Of a DNA stretch of 64,000 nucleotides, positions 40,593 to 48,427 are shown piece by piece. The translations under genes and the position numbers were made by a program. The first letter of the stretch is position 1. Each line of letters opens with the position of its first letter. The stretch spans positions 620,001 through 684,000 of the forward strand of contig NZ_JACHGW010000003.1 in assembly GCF_014202505.1 (NCBI RefSeq). The letters run 5' to 3'. Under the pieces are notes generated by a model. That model did not search any database and was not told the origin of the DNA. It was given only the letters and a program-made list of their open reading frames with translations. This DNA is from Armatimonas rosea. Lineage in GTDB: Bacteria > Armatimonadota > Armatimonadia > Armatimonadales > Armatimonadaceae.

Positions 40593-41386
40593 GGCGTCTC
40601 CGTGCTTTCGTCGAAGAGGCGGAGCGTCATGGTGACGCTTGCGCCCTTGTCCGGGCCGGGGGAGTCGTGCTCGCAGGTGCCCTGGTGCCACTGGATAAAC
40701 GGCATGCCTAAATCCCGAACGGGCTTGTCGCGAAAGGTGATAAAGACCTGGCCCGCTCTAACCCGTTCGGCGAGCTCTCGACGCTCCACCGGGTCAAACC
40801 CCTGGCCTTGGTCCGTGATGCAGATCGTGAGTGTATCTGGGGCGGGTCTCTCCAGCCGAAGCCGGACCTCGCCGCCTTGGGGAGAGGACCTCAACGCGTC
40901 TTCCAGAAACATCCAGAGTGTCTCCTTCAGCGCCTCGGCATCGGTGAGGAGAGTTTTGGGGAGATTGTCACCCACCTCCAGCACAAACGTGTGGGTCGGC
41001 AGGCGGTAGGGGGACTTCGCCGCCTCATCGCGCACCGCTTCGAGGATGTCCTTGAGCCGCGTTGGCTGGGCATGGAACGGCACGGGCTGTAGGCAGGCTT
41101 TGAGGGCATCGCACTCTCTGTCGATGATCGCATAGAACTCCAAGCGGTCGGGGTGCGCAAACATCGTCCCGTCCTCGTCCGTGAGCATGATCGAAATAAA
41201 CCCCTTGATCGAGGTCAGGGCGGTCTGGAAACGCTTGCTTACCCAGAGGCTCTCTTGAGGGGAGAGACGAAGCGAGCGCTCCAAAACCCGTGCCGCTTGG
41301 GTCTCAAAGCCTTGATCTCCCTCGTGTGCCCGCTCTTGCAGGCGAGCAAAGGCTTCGTCGGAAAGCTCAATCGTTATTTTGGGCAT
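40589..41386 (-). CDS. RHH-GHKL fusion protein, third member
   Basis: 265 residues. Residues 1-42 (MPKITIELSDEAFARLQERA...AARVLERSL) look like a ribbon-helix-helix (CopG/Arc-type) DNA-binding domain. Residues about 50-100 match a HisKA dimerisation helix pair (TALTSIKGFISIML, IIDRECDALKACL) but lack the phosphoacceptor His. The C-terminal ATPase-like part has a weak N-box (TLWMFLEDALRSSPQGG) and a good G1 box (DQGQGF), then GASVTMTLRLF. It is the only one of three with DxGxG. It overlaps the previous gene by 20 bases and has GGAGA upstream. Confidence 0.72.
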   Translation of the reverse strand: MPKITIELSDEAFARLQERAHEGDQGFETQAARVLERSLRLSPQESLWVSKRFQTALTSIKGFISIMLTDEDGTMFAHPDRLEFYAIIDRECDALKACLQPVPFHAQPTRLKDILEAVRDEAAKSPYRLPTHTFVLEVGDNLPKTLLTDAEALKETLWMFLEDALRSSPQGGEVRLRLERPAPDTLTICITDQGQGFDPVERRELAERVRAGQVFITFRDKPVRDLGMPFIQWHQGTCEHDSPGPDKGASVTMTLRLFDESTETP

Positions 41387-42431
41387 GGGTTGTCTCCAAG
41401 GAGGAAAGAAACGCCTCTAGCTGGCGGAGCTGGGTGTTTACGGCGTGCGCGAGCTCGGCGCGGGCGGTGGTGGTGAAATGGAGGTGCTCGGGAGAAAGTC
41501 CTTCGCTGTCGCTCAGAAGCTGGAGTGCGATGGTTCGGAGCATCACCATCGCCTCTTGGTACCGCTGGTCATTTTCGAGGGCAACAAAAGAGTCATCAAA
41601 GCGCCGTAGGGTGTACGTGATGGTGGCAGGTTCCTCTTGATCGCCTGCCACAAGGTTCCACGAACCGCCGTGCCACTGCACAAAGAGCCGGGCGAGGTGC
41701 AGAAACGGTGCGCCCATGTACACTGCGTTCTTGACGGGCTTTTCAATGTGCTGTTGAAAGAACTCTCTCCCTGCGGAATCGATGAAAACGCCACGTGTCG
41801 TCAAGGAGACCTGCAAGATGTGGTCTGCCTCTTCCGTCACTGTGATTTCGAGCGTCTCTCCCTCAGGTGTCCACTCTAGCAAGGAATGAATCACTTGAAG
41901 AAGGGCTTGGAGGAAGAGTCTGCCGTCGGTGTGAAGGAGCTGAGGAAGGTTCTCGGCAAGCGACCACACAAGCTGCGGAGCACGTGTCAATCGCTTCTGG
42001 CGGGAGTTGTTGCGCTGGTTTGCTTCCTGGCGCAGAGGCTCGGCTTGTTCCTGTGCGGCTTGCAGGAGATCGCGGAGGATAACCCACTCGGGCTGAAACC
42101 GAAGGCCACGCTGAGGCCGCTTCTCGACAGTGCCAAGTAACAGCTTGAGACGATCACACTCCTTGTCCACGATCTCCAGAAACTCCAGTCGGTCAGAGTG
42201 CGCAAACATCGTCCCGTCTTCGTCTAGGAGCAGGGTGGAAACAAAGCCCTTGATGGAGGTCACCGCCGTATGAAGCGAGTGTTCGCCCTCTACCGTACGA
42301 CGAAGGTAGCCATTCAGAGACTTCTGCACGGCCTGACGCGCATCTTCTTCAGGAGTTAGATCGCGATACCGCGCCCGCTGTGTGAGCTTGGCAAAGTCAT
42401 CATCAGTGAGGTCAATCGTAAGCTGCGGCAT
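41367..42431 (-). CDS. RHH-GHKL fusion protein, second member
   Basis: 354 residues. Ribbon-helix-helix head (MPQLTIDLTDDDFAKLTQRA), HisKA-like helices sharing the phrase TSIKGFxSxxLxDEDG and DRLEFxxIxDxECDxLK with the third member, again without the His, then a GHKL-like domain with a degenerate N-box (LLQVIHSLLEWTPEGE) and no recognisable G1 box. A C-terminal helical extension (TTTARAELAHAVNTQLRQLEAFL) is shared with the first member. Start 42431 has GGAG upstream; ATG 42437 is the alternative. Overlaps the first gene by 20 bases. Confidence 0.7.
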   Translation of the reverse strand: MPQLTIDLTDDDFAKLTQRARYRDLTPEEDARQAVQKSLNGYLRRTVEGEHSLHTAVTSIKGFVSTLLLDEDGTMFAHSDRLEFLEIVDKECDRLKLLLGTVEKRPQRGLRFQPEWVILRDLLQAAQEQAEPLRQEANQRNNSRQKRLTRAPQLVWSLAENLPQLLHTDGRLFLQALLQVIHSLLEWTPEGETLEITVTEEADHILQVSLTTRGVFIDSAGREFFQQHIEKPVKNAVYMGAPFLHLARLFVQWHGGSWNLVAGDQEEPATITYTLRRFDDSFVALENDQRYQEAMVMLRTIALQLLSDSEGLSPEHLHFTTTARAELAHAVNTQLRQLEAFLSSLETTHAQNND

Positions 42432-43398
42432 CTTCATCTCCGGTGAGGTGGGTGACAAGGCTCTGGAGCGCGTCTTGAAGGTCGTGGAGCTCGTCGTTGA
42501 CGAGGGCGATACAGTGCAGGCGCGCGTTGTTGTTGAAGGTAAAGTAACTCTCCGCGACCGCGTCAACACCTTCCAAGAGAATTTGGAGCCGCCCGAGTCG
42601 CTGGTGCAGCCGATGTTTGGTCTCCTTAAACGCCTCGTCATCGGCGACTGGGATGCTCTGTTGGAGCGGGATCGTGACAGAAACAGTCGTGCCTTTCTGC
42701 GCATCTGTAGACAGGGTGAGCTGTCCGTCGAGAAAGCGTACCGAGGCTTGGACAAAAGGGGGGACAAACTCGGGAGCAACGTCAACGGCGGGGCTGGTGA
42801 TCGCAAAGCGGAGCGTCTCATTGGTGGGCAAGTCTACGGTCAGAGTGAGCTTTCCGCCATCAGGAGAGAGTTTTACTAGGTTGTGGAGGAGAGTCTTCAG
42901 CGCAAGAGTGAGCCAGCCGGAATCGACGACGATGGATTCGGGGAGGGGGCCGTGGAGCCAGTACGCGAGGTGATGCCCCTCGTGCCACTCGGGAGTGGTC
43001 TTCGTGTGCTCGACCACGCGCTCCACCAGCTCGCGCAGCACGACATGCTTCAGATTGCGCTCGCCCATGTAGTGAGAGCGCTTGTCCAAGTTGGTACGAA
43101 GGGGATGCCAGTGCTGTAAAAGAGCGCGCATGTAGTCAAGCTGATGGACTATCTTCTGGAAGAGCGCAAATCGGCCTGTGTGCGTGTCCGCTGTCTCTTG
43201 GCTTGCTCGGTCTCGCACCAGTGCCTGAATCGCCGTCAGCAGGGCCGATATCCGCTCCAGTGCTTCACGCTCCCAGGTCGCCAAGCCACTGTCGAGTGCC
43301 ATGGCCGCGTAGCTCTCCAGTTCCTGCTCATGAAACCGTGCGCGTGCAGAAAGACGGGCGTAGGCTTCATCGGTGAGGTCAATCGTGAGCTGCGGCAT
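42412..43398 (-). CDS. RHH-GHKL fusion protein, first member
   Basis: 328 residues. Ribbon-helix-helix head (MPQLTIDLTDEAYARLSARA...AAMALDSGL), a HisKA-like helical pair (ALERISALLTAIQALV, FALFQKIVHQLDYMRALL) without the phosphoacceptor motif, and a GHKL-like domain in which the N-box is best preserved (TLLHNLVKLSPDGGKLTL) and a G2-like GTTVSVTIPL is visible, but the G1 box is lost. The same C-terminal helical domain as member two follows (NNARLHCIALVNDELHDLQDAL). First gene of the triad. Confidence 0.7.
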   Translation of the reverse strand: MPQLTIDLTDEAYARLSARARFHEQELESYAAMALDSGLATWEREALERISALLTAIQALVRDRASQETADTHTGRFALFQKIVHQLDYMRALLQHWHPLRTNLDKRSHYMGERNLKHVVLRELVERVVEHTKTTPEWHEGHHLAYWLHGPLPESIVVDSGWLTLALKTLLHNLVKLSPDGGKLTLTVDLPTNETLRFAITSPAVDVAPEFVPPFVQASVRFLDGQLTLSTDAQKGTTVSVTIPLQQSIPVADDEAFKETKHRLHQRLGRLQILLEGVDAVAESYFTFNNNARLHCIALVNDELHDLQDALQSLVTHLTGDEDAAAYD

Positions 43399-43414
43399 GG
43401 GATTGTTCCGGTGT

Positions 43415-43553
43415 GGCGGGGCCTGAAAGGCCCCGCCTAGGCGATGCTTCGCATCAAGCGGCCCGGGGCCGCACCGAATCTGTCTTTTCTATCTTCGCGG
43501 GCTCGGCCCGCTTCGCCGAAGGCGGTCCAGCCGGGGCCTTTCAGGCCCCGGCT
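43415..43553. repeat. Hairpin-capped intergenic element HCE-10
   Basis: Left cap 43415-43437 is a perfect 10-bp stem with loop GAA; right cap 43529-43553 is a perfect 11-bp stem with loop TTC. Both caps share the GGGGCCT core. Inner hairpins include GATGCTTCGCATC (about 43443-43455) and GCCCGCTTCGCC. It separates the RHH triad from the esterase gene. Confidence 0.85.
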
Positions 43554-43563
43554 GACAGATTCG

Positions 43564-44580
43564 CTACCGCCCTCGGTCTTTGTAGCCCTTCCAGGCAAAC
43601 TCCAGCGCCTGGGCCATTGTCTGGCGCTCGACACGGCCATCGCAGTGGCCGGACTCTTTGGAGAAGACAAACTGGTAGGGGTACTTCTTGGCCGCCAGAG
43701 CACGGGACATGCGGTCGTTGGCCATCACCCAGTTGTGCCAGGTCTCCTCGGGGTCGCGGAAGCGCAGGTCGTTCTCGCTGACATGCATCCAGATACGCAG
43801 CGGCTTGCGCTTCTCGTTGGGCACGAGGGTCGCGTGGAACTCCCAGGCACCGCGCAGGGTGGCGGGGTTCTCCGGCGACTGCTGGTTGACATAGGTCCCC
43901 GAGTAGCTAATCACCCGGTGGTAGAGATCGGGGTGGTACCAGGCCATCGAGAACGCCGCCGCCGCGCCCGAGCTACAGCCCATGGTCGCGCGGGCATCGG
44001 GGTCCTTGGAGAACGTCACGTTGTAGTCCTTGCTCACGCGCGGCAGGATCACGGTCTCGATATACTCCGCGTACTTGCCCGAGCAGGTATCGTACTCCAG
44101 GCCGCGCTCGCTGCCCTGAGCATCGCCGCCACCGGAGCTGACAAAGACCACCACCATCGCAGGGACACGCTTGGCCGCGATCATGTTGTCCAGGATGGTC
44201 GGGAGCTCGCCGCGCCCCATCGCATCGTGGGTGACCAGGAGCGGCGCGGGCTTGCCGGGCTGGTACTGGGCCGGGACATAGACCCAGCAGCGGCGCTCGT
44301 AGGGGACAACCTCGCCGGGCTTATTCTTCGCGATTCCCGGAAAGAGCGGGCTATCGGTGGACTTGACAATGAAGTCGTAGACCTTGCCCTTGGGGACGTT
44401 GTCTTGCGGGGTCAGCTCCGGTGCGTTGGTGTACATCGGCGCGATCACGTAGTTGCCCTCGCCCTTGTTGTAGCCGTAGGGCTGGAACTTGCTCAGGTCC
44501 ATCGACCAGGGCGCGTTTGCCGGGGGCTGCTGTCCCAGCAGACCAAAGGCCAAGAGGCCGGTTAAAAGTGCGTTGTTCAT
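43564..44580 (-). CDS. Secreted esterase (alpha/beta hydrolase, Fes/esterase D-like)
   Basis: 338 residues. A short signal-like N-terminus (NNALLTGLLAFGLLG) is followed by an alpha/beta-hydrolase of the putative esterase family: RRCWVYVPAQYQPGKPAPLLVTHD, the nucleophile elbow ATMGCSSGAAAAFSMAWYHPDLY (GxSxG as GCSSG), WMHVSENDLRF with a likely acid, and KESGHCDGRV with the His. Substrate unknown; relatives act on feruloyl, acetyl or siderophore esters. The ATG at 44580 is chosen as the longer frame reads element HCE-11. Confidence 0.82.
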   Translation of the reverse strand: MNNALLTGLLAFGLLGQQPPANAPWSMDLSKFQPYGYNKGEGNYVIAPMYTNAPELTPQDNVPKGKVYDFIVKSTDSPLFPGIAKNKPGEVVPYERRCWVYVPAQYQPGKPAPLLVTHDAMGRGELPTILDNMIAAKRVPAMVVVFVSSGGGDAQGSERGLEYDTCSGKYAEYIETVILPRVSKDYNVTFSKDPDARATMGCSSGAAAAFSMAWYHPDLYHRVISYSGTYVNQQSPENPATLRGAWEFHATLVPNEKRKPLRIWMHVSENDLRFRDPEETWHNWVMANDRMSRALAAKKYPYQFVFSKESGHCDGRVERQTMAQALEFAWKGYKDRGR

Positions 44581-44596
44581 GTTTCTTTTTTTCACA

Positions 44597-44726
44597 CGAG
44601 GAGTTGAAAATTCCTCGCTAAAGGCGCTTCGCGCCGAACGTCCTGCCGGACGGAATATCTCTGCCAATTCGCCCGTGAGGGCGTTCGGCAACGTGTTGCC
44701 TCTAGCGAGGAATTTTCAACTCCTCG
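44597..44726. repeat. Hairpin-capped intergenic element HCE-11
   Basis: The outermost 24 bases (44597-44620 and 44703-44726) are exact reverse complements, and each also folds into its own cap hairpin with loop GAA or TTC. Inside are GGCGCTTCGCGCC and CGTCCTGCCGGACG hairpins and inverted GCCGAACG/CGTTCGGC. A clean cruciform-capable unit between two minus-strand genes. Confidence 0.88.
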
Positions 44727-45596
44727 CTACTTCAGGGGGCGACCCTTGAGGGGCTTGCCGTTGGTGTCGAGGATCTGGAAGTGGTGAATCCCCGGCTTGG
44801 TGGTGTCGCGGTGGGTCCAGACAATCTTCTTGTCGCGGGTGATCTCCACCAGTTTGACCTCGTTGCCCTGCGCGTGGTGCGCCGTGATCACCGTGTTGCC
44901 GTTGGGCAGGCGCTGGACACCGCAGCAGTCGTTGAAGGGGCGTCCTTCCAGCTCATCGTTGCTCACCGACCAGATAATCTTCCCTGTCTTATCAAACTCG
45001 ACCGTCAAGTTTGCGATCGTGCAGCCCGTGAGCGTGTTACCATTGTCGAGGCGAATGGCGGTGAAGGCCCAGCTCAGGAAGGCGGAGTTCTCCCAGTTGG
45101 GGGTCTTGGCCTCCCAGACAATCTCGCCCTTGGGGGTGTACTCGCGCACCATCTTATCCAGAAGCTGGGGCACCAGGTAGTTGCCGTTCTTGAGCTTGCG
45201 GGTCATACGGGTCTGGAGGTGGTGGTCCTTGGTCTGTGCCTGGATCGCCACCTCGTGCTTGATCTCGCCAGACTTCTTGTCGATCTCCAGGATGCGCGGC
45301 TTGTTGCCCGCCTCGGTGCAGAGCAGGCGTCCCTTGCCGATATCCTGGACCGTGTTCACCTCGGACTGCGTGCCCTTCCAGTCGAAGAGCACCTTGCCGT
45401 TTTTGTCCACCTCAGCGATCCCACCACCGGGATACTGAGCGCTCTTATTGAGGGCGAGGATGACGTTGCCGTTGGGAAGCACCCAGCCATCGCGGGTCGC
45501 GTGAGGAAACTCCCAGAGAATCTGTCCGCTGCCAGAGCGGATGTAGGTCGCACCACCTGCAGCAAAGAAGGCGTGCGTGATTGGTTCTTGTCGCAT
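44727..45596 (-). CDS. Beta-propeller protein (arylsulfotransferase/PQQ-like)
   Basis: 289 residues made of repeating blades with the D-x-x-G-x-x-x-W pattern (SGSGQILWEFPHAT, VDKNGKVLFDWKG, IDKKSGEIKHEV, YTPKGEIVWEA, FDKTGKIIWSVS, ITRDKKIVWTH) alternating with LPNGNVILAL-type strands, as in arylsulfotransferase (ASST)-like and PQQ-type propellers. No signal peptide and no ASST catalytic His that I can assign. The ATG at 45596 is fixed by TAAAAT five bases upstream; the longer frame adds unrelated residues. Confidence 0.75.
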   Translation of the reverse strand: MRQEPITHAFFAAGGATYIRSGSGQILWEFPHATRDGWVLPNGNVILALNKSAQYPGGGIAEVDKNGKVLFDWKGTQSEVNTVQDIGKGRLLCTEAGNKPRILEIDKKSGEIKHEVAIQAQTKDHHLQTRMTRKLKNGNYLVPQLLDKMVREYTPKGEIVWEAKTPNWENSAFLSWAFTAIRLDNGNTLTGCTIANLTVEFDKTGKIIWSVSNDELEGRPFNDCCGVQRLPNGNTVITAHHAQGNEVKLVEITRDKKIVWTHRDTTKPGIHHFQILDTNGKPLKGRPLK

Positions 45597-45601
45597 ACGG
45601 C

Positions 45602-45607
45602 ATTTTA
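45602..45607 (-). promoter_or_regulatory. -10 box TAAAAT, leaderless start
   Basis: Minus-strand TAAAAT ends five bases before the ATG at 45596. Confidence 0.55.
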
Positions 45608-45619
45608 ACACAAGCCCCC

Positions 45620-46240
45620 TCACAGAGAATGCATAAAATCGCCCCATCCTTCCAGCTCGCTCTGATCCTGAACGATGGTGATAACTTCCTTGGGACGCTC
45701 ATAGTTTTGGGGTGCAGGTCTCAGATCGCGGCCAAAGTCGGTGAAGCGAAAGGCTAGCTCTGGCCCAAGTGTGTGGTAGCCAAGGTAGCTTCCGTCTTTA
45801 CCGTGGAAGTTTCCGATGGGAATCCGTGTATGCCAGCGAATCCGGTGGATATAGTGTCCGTTTTCTTCGCGCTCCAGCTCACTCCAGTAGATATCGTTGC
45901 GCTCATCGGCGACGATGAGGCAGAGGAGCTGCGTCTCCATGGGGGAGAGGGTGATGCCTTCGTAGCGCAGCTGCGCCTCAAAGTAACCACGTTGCGCGTC
46001 CCCAACCCAGAGCGTCAGGACGAGCCAGCGCTCAGCGGGGACAATGCGGAGCGAGTGGGTGATGCCATCGTCGAGTGAGAAGTCCAGGAGCCAGGTCAGC
46101 TCTGGCGAGAGGGTGGGACGCAGGGCATCGTTGTGAGCACGCCACTCTTGAATAACAGCGTCGCGGCGCTGCGCCACAGCGCGCCGGACAGACTTGGGGT
46201 AGTCCATCGGGTTGACGAGATCGGGGATGACAAAGCGCAT
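45620..46240 (-). CDS. Hypothetical protein
   Basis: 206 residues, soluble, with an N-terminal helical half (AVAQRRDAVIQEWRAHNDAL) and a beta-rich remainder (LDDGITHSLRIVPAERWLVLTLWVGD, YFEAQLRYEGITLSPME, IYWSELEREENGHYIHRIRW). It vaguely recalls DUF4085-type proteins, but I do not claim membership. Six bases downstream of the DUF3565/DUF1971 gene, so probably the last gene of the accB-hom-thrC transcript or of a sub-operon. Confidence 0.55.
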   Translation of the reverse strand: MRFVIPDLVNPMDYPKSVRRAVAQRRDAVIQEWRAHNDALRPTLSPELTWLLDFSLDDGITHSLRIVPAERWLVLTLWVGDAQRGYFEAQLRYEGITLSPMETQLLCLIVADERNDIYWSELEREENGHYIHRIRWHTRIPIGNFHGKDGSYLGYHTLGPELAFRFTDFGRDLRPAPQNYERPKEVITIVQDQSELEGWGDFMHSL

Positions 46241-46246
46241 ACCGCT

Positions 46247-46717
46247 CTATCGCACCACTTTAGGGGCTTGGTAAAACTCTACGGAAAAGCGCACAGGGCC
46301 AAGTGGCTCGACATGGTGGGGCGCCTCAGGTACGACGATCCCGAGGGTGCCGACACAGAGCTCGAAAGTCTGGCCGGAGCCGTCTAGGTGGTAGCGGAGC
46401 GTGCCCTCCGTGACCAGAATCTTGGCCCAGATACCCGGCTTTGTGGTGTGGTCTTTGAGCAGGGCCGCAGGGATGGTCGCTTCCGTGAACTCGGGAGTCT
46501 GGTGAAAGGCGACAAAGTGCTCGGGGAGCTCCCAGCGCTCGCAGTACGGGCACTCTAGCAGCTCCCCGAGCTTGCTCTGACGGCCCTCTTCGGTGGCCAC
46601 CCAAGGGCGACTCTGGAACGGCGGCTGGTGCCGGGTGTGCTGGGTATGGCCACAGGAGAGAGTGGCGAACCAGTCGCCCACACTATCTTGGGCAAACGCC
46701 AGGATCGGTCGTTGCAT
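46247..46717 (-). CDS. DUF3565-DUF1971 fusion protein
   Basis: 156 residues combining two small families. Residues 1-60 match DUF3565 (DSVGDWFATLSCGHTQHTRHQPPF, ECPYCERW) with Cys/His residues that could hold a metal. Residues about 68-156 match DUF1971, the YeaR/TehB N-terminal cupin-like domain (TPEFTEATIPAALLKDHTTKPGIWAKI, GIVVPEAPHHVEPLGPVRFSVEF). YeaR is nitrate/tellurite-responsive in enterobacteria. Five bases downstream of the next upstream gene. Confidence 0.85.
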   Translation of the reverse strand: MQRPILAFAQDSVGDWFATLSCGHTQHTRHQPPFQSRPWVATEEGRQSKLGELLECPYCERWELPEHFVAFHQTPEFTEATIPAALLKDHTTKPGIWAKILVTEGTLRYHLDGSGQTFELCVGTLGIVVPEAPHHVEPLGPVRFSVEFYQAPKVVR

Positions 46718-46722
46718 CGAGG

Positions 46723-47196
46723 CTATGCCTCACGCTTCGGCAGCATCTCGGCAAGGAAAGAGAGTCCCGCGGCAGTCTGCACCGTGAGCTGATCGTTCTG
46801 GGCGCTGATGCCCGTGACGGAGTGACCGCGGGTGTCGTAGAGGGTGACAGTTTTTTCTCGACGTACGGCGAGGCAGTGGGCGTTGGGGAAGTGGGCGTAG
46901 GCGAGCGCGTTCTGCCCACCCGCCTGCGACGGCATCCCGAGCGCCGCTGGCCACCAGGTAATGGGCGTGCTCACGGGAGCCGGAGGCGCTTGCAGTTGGC
47001 TGGCCAGCTCGGTGAAGAGGGCGAGGACGCGGGCCTTGAGGGGCTGATTGAAGGCATCGCCGATCATCACCATACCGGGCATCCACTGGCCGCTCCCACC
47101 CAGCTCGGGGTGGGAGAACTGCGCCATCTTGCCATTGCCGTGCTCCAGGGCTGCCTTCGCGTGGGCAAGAGCGTCGTCTGAGAATCCTTGGCTCAT
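46723..47196 (-). CDS. SHOCT-protein-like N-terminal domain, no SHOCT tail
   Basis: 157 residues. The block [29 protein letters not shown], then [26 protein letters not shown] and [10 protein letters not shown], matches a bacterial family usually annotated as SHOCT-domain proteins. The C-terminal SHOCT helix pair of those homologues is missing here; the protein stops after [12 protein letters not shown]. The ATG overlaps the thrC stop by four bases (ATGA), so it is translationally coupled to thrC. Function unknown. Confidence 0.7.
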   Translation of the reverse strand: MSQGFSDDALAHAKAALEHGNGKMAQFSHPELGGSGQWMPGMVMIGDAFNQPLKARVLALFTELASQLQAPPAPVSTPITWWPAALGMPSQAGGQNALAYAHFPNAHCLAVRREKTVTLYDTRGHSVTGISAQNDQLTVQTAAGLSFLAEMLPKREA

Positions 47197-48272
47197 CGCG
47201 TTTTTTCCAGGGCGGTGAGGATTGCATCACGGGTCGGAGCCACTTCCTCAAGCGCCACTCCTACCGTCTTCACGGCTCTGTCCGGGTCCTTGAGGCCATG
47301 TCCCGTCAGGGTCACCGTAACGGTGGCCGGGGAGTCGCCAAAGTAGCCACGGGCCGCGAGCTTCTTCAGTCCCGCCAGCGGCGCGGCGCACGCGGGTTCG
47401 GCAAAGACCCCCTCCAGCGATGCCACCGCGGCGTAGGCCGCCAGGATCTCGTCGTCGGTGACGCTCTCGATCAGCCCGCCAGAGTCATCGCGGGCGGCTA
47501 TGGCACCGTCCCAGCTGGCCGGCTTGCCGATACGGATCGCGGTCGCAATCGTCTGGGGCTCATCCACGGGGTGCCCGAGCACCAGTGGCGCGGCACCGGC
47601 GGCCTGGAAGCCCAGCATCTTCGGGCGCTTGGTCGCCTTGCCCAGTGCCGCAAACTCCGAGAAGCCGCGCCAGTAGGCCGTGATATTGCCCGCGTTGCCC
47701 ACGGGGAGCGCGTGGAAGTCCGGTGCATCGCCCAGGTCCCGCACGATCTCAAAGGCCGCGGTCTTCTGCCCCTCGATCCGCACCGGGTTCACCGAGTTCA
47801 CCAGCTCAATCCCAAAGCTCTCATCCGCGGCGATCTCCCGGACTAACCTCAGCGCATCGTCGAAGTTGCCGTCGATGGCCAGCACTTTTGCACCATGGAT
47901 CAGCGCCTGGGCTAGTTTCCCGAGTGCGACTTCTCCCTTGGGCAAGAGCACCGCGCACGCAATCCCCGCCCGCGCCGCATACGCCGCCGCCGCCGCGCTC
48001 GTGTTGCCGGTCGAGGCGCAGATCACGAGCTCGCGCCCGCGCTCCACTGCCTTGGAGACCGCCATGGTCATCCCGCGGTCCTTAAACGAGCCGGTCGGGT
48101 TGAGTCCCTCGAACTTCAAAAAGACGCGCAGGCTCGGCGCTCCCAAAAAGACAGTCGGCAGGCGCTTGGCCTCGATCAGCGGGGTGTCGCCCTCGCTGAG
48201 GGAGATAACGGGGGTGGAGTCGGTGATATCGGGCAGGAACTCCCGCCAGGTAGAGATAAGTCCGTGGTTCAT
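47193..48272 (-). CDS. thrC: Threonine synthase
   Basis: PLP enzyme that converts O-phosphohomoserine to threonine; 359 residues, short plant/actinobacterial type. PLP Lys64 is in [10 protein letters not shown]; further landmarks are [35 protein letters not shown] (phosphate loop) and [12 protein letters not shown]. The ATG at 48272 gives the conserved [14 protein letters not shown] start; the longer frame reads repeat element HCE-12. It follows hom across that element. Confidence 0.95.
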   Translation of the reverse strand: MNHGLISTWREFLPDITDSTPVISLSEGDTPLIEAKRLPTVFLGAPSLRVFLKFEGLNPTGSFKDRGMTMAVSKAVERGRELVICASTGNTSAAAAAYAARAGIACAVLLPKGEVALGKLAQALIHGAKVLAIDGNFDDALRLVREIAADESFGIELVNSVNPVRIEGQKTAAFEIVRDLGDAPDFHALPVGNAGNITAYWRGFSEFAALGKATKRPKMLGFQAAGAAPLVLGHPVDEPQTIATAIRIGKPASWDGAIAARDDSGGLIESVTDDEILAAYAAVASLEGVFAEPACAAPLAGLKKLAARGYFGDSPATVTVTLTGHGLKDPDRAVKTVGVALEEVAPTRDAILTALEKTR

Positions 48273-48293
48273 GACTTTGGTGTTTTTATGGAT

Positions 48294-48421
48294 CGCCCCG
48301 ATGAACCGGGGCGTCTCGCTGTCCTCGTGCCTCGGACACAAAGGGCTCCGCCCATTCCGAATATGGCCGCAGGCCTTCGTGTCGTGAAGCGATAGTTAGA
48401 CGCCCCCCTCCAACGGGGGCG
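48294..48421. repeat. Hairpin-capped intergenic element HCE-12
   Basis: Left cap 48294-48313 is identical to the left cap of HCE-7 (stem CGCCCCG, loop ATGAAC); right cap 48401-48421 has stem CGCCCCC and loop CTCCAA, and its right half recurs at the end of HCE-7. The core is an inverted copy of the HCE-7 core. It lies inside the hom-thrC operon, so it is transcribed. Confidence 0.85.
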
Positions 48422-48427
48422 ATCAAC

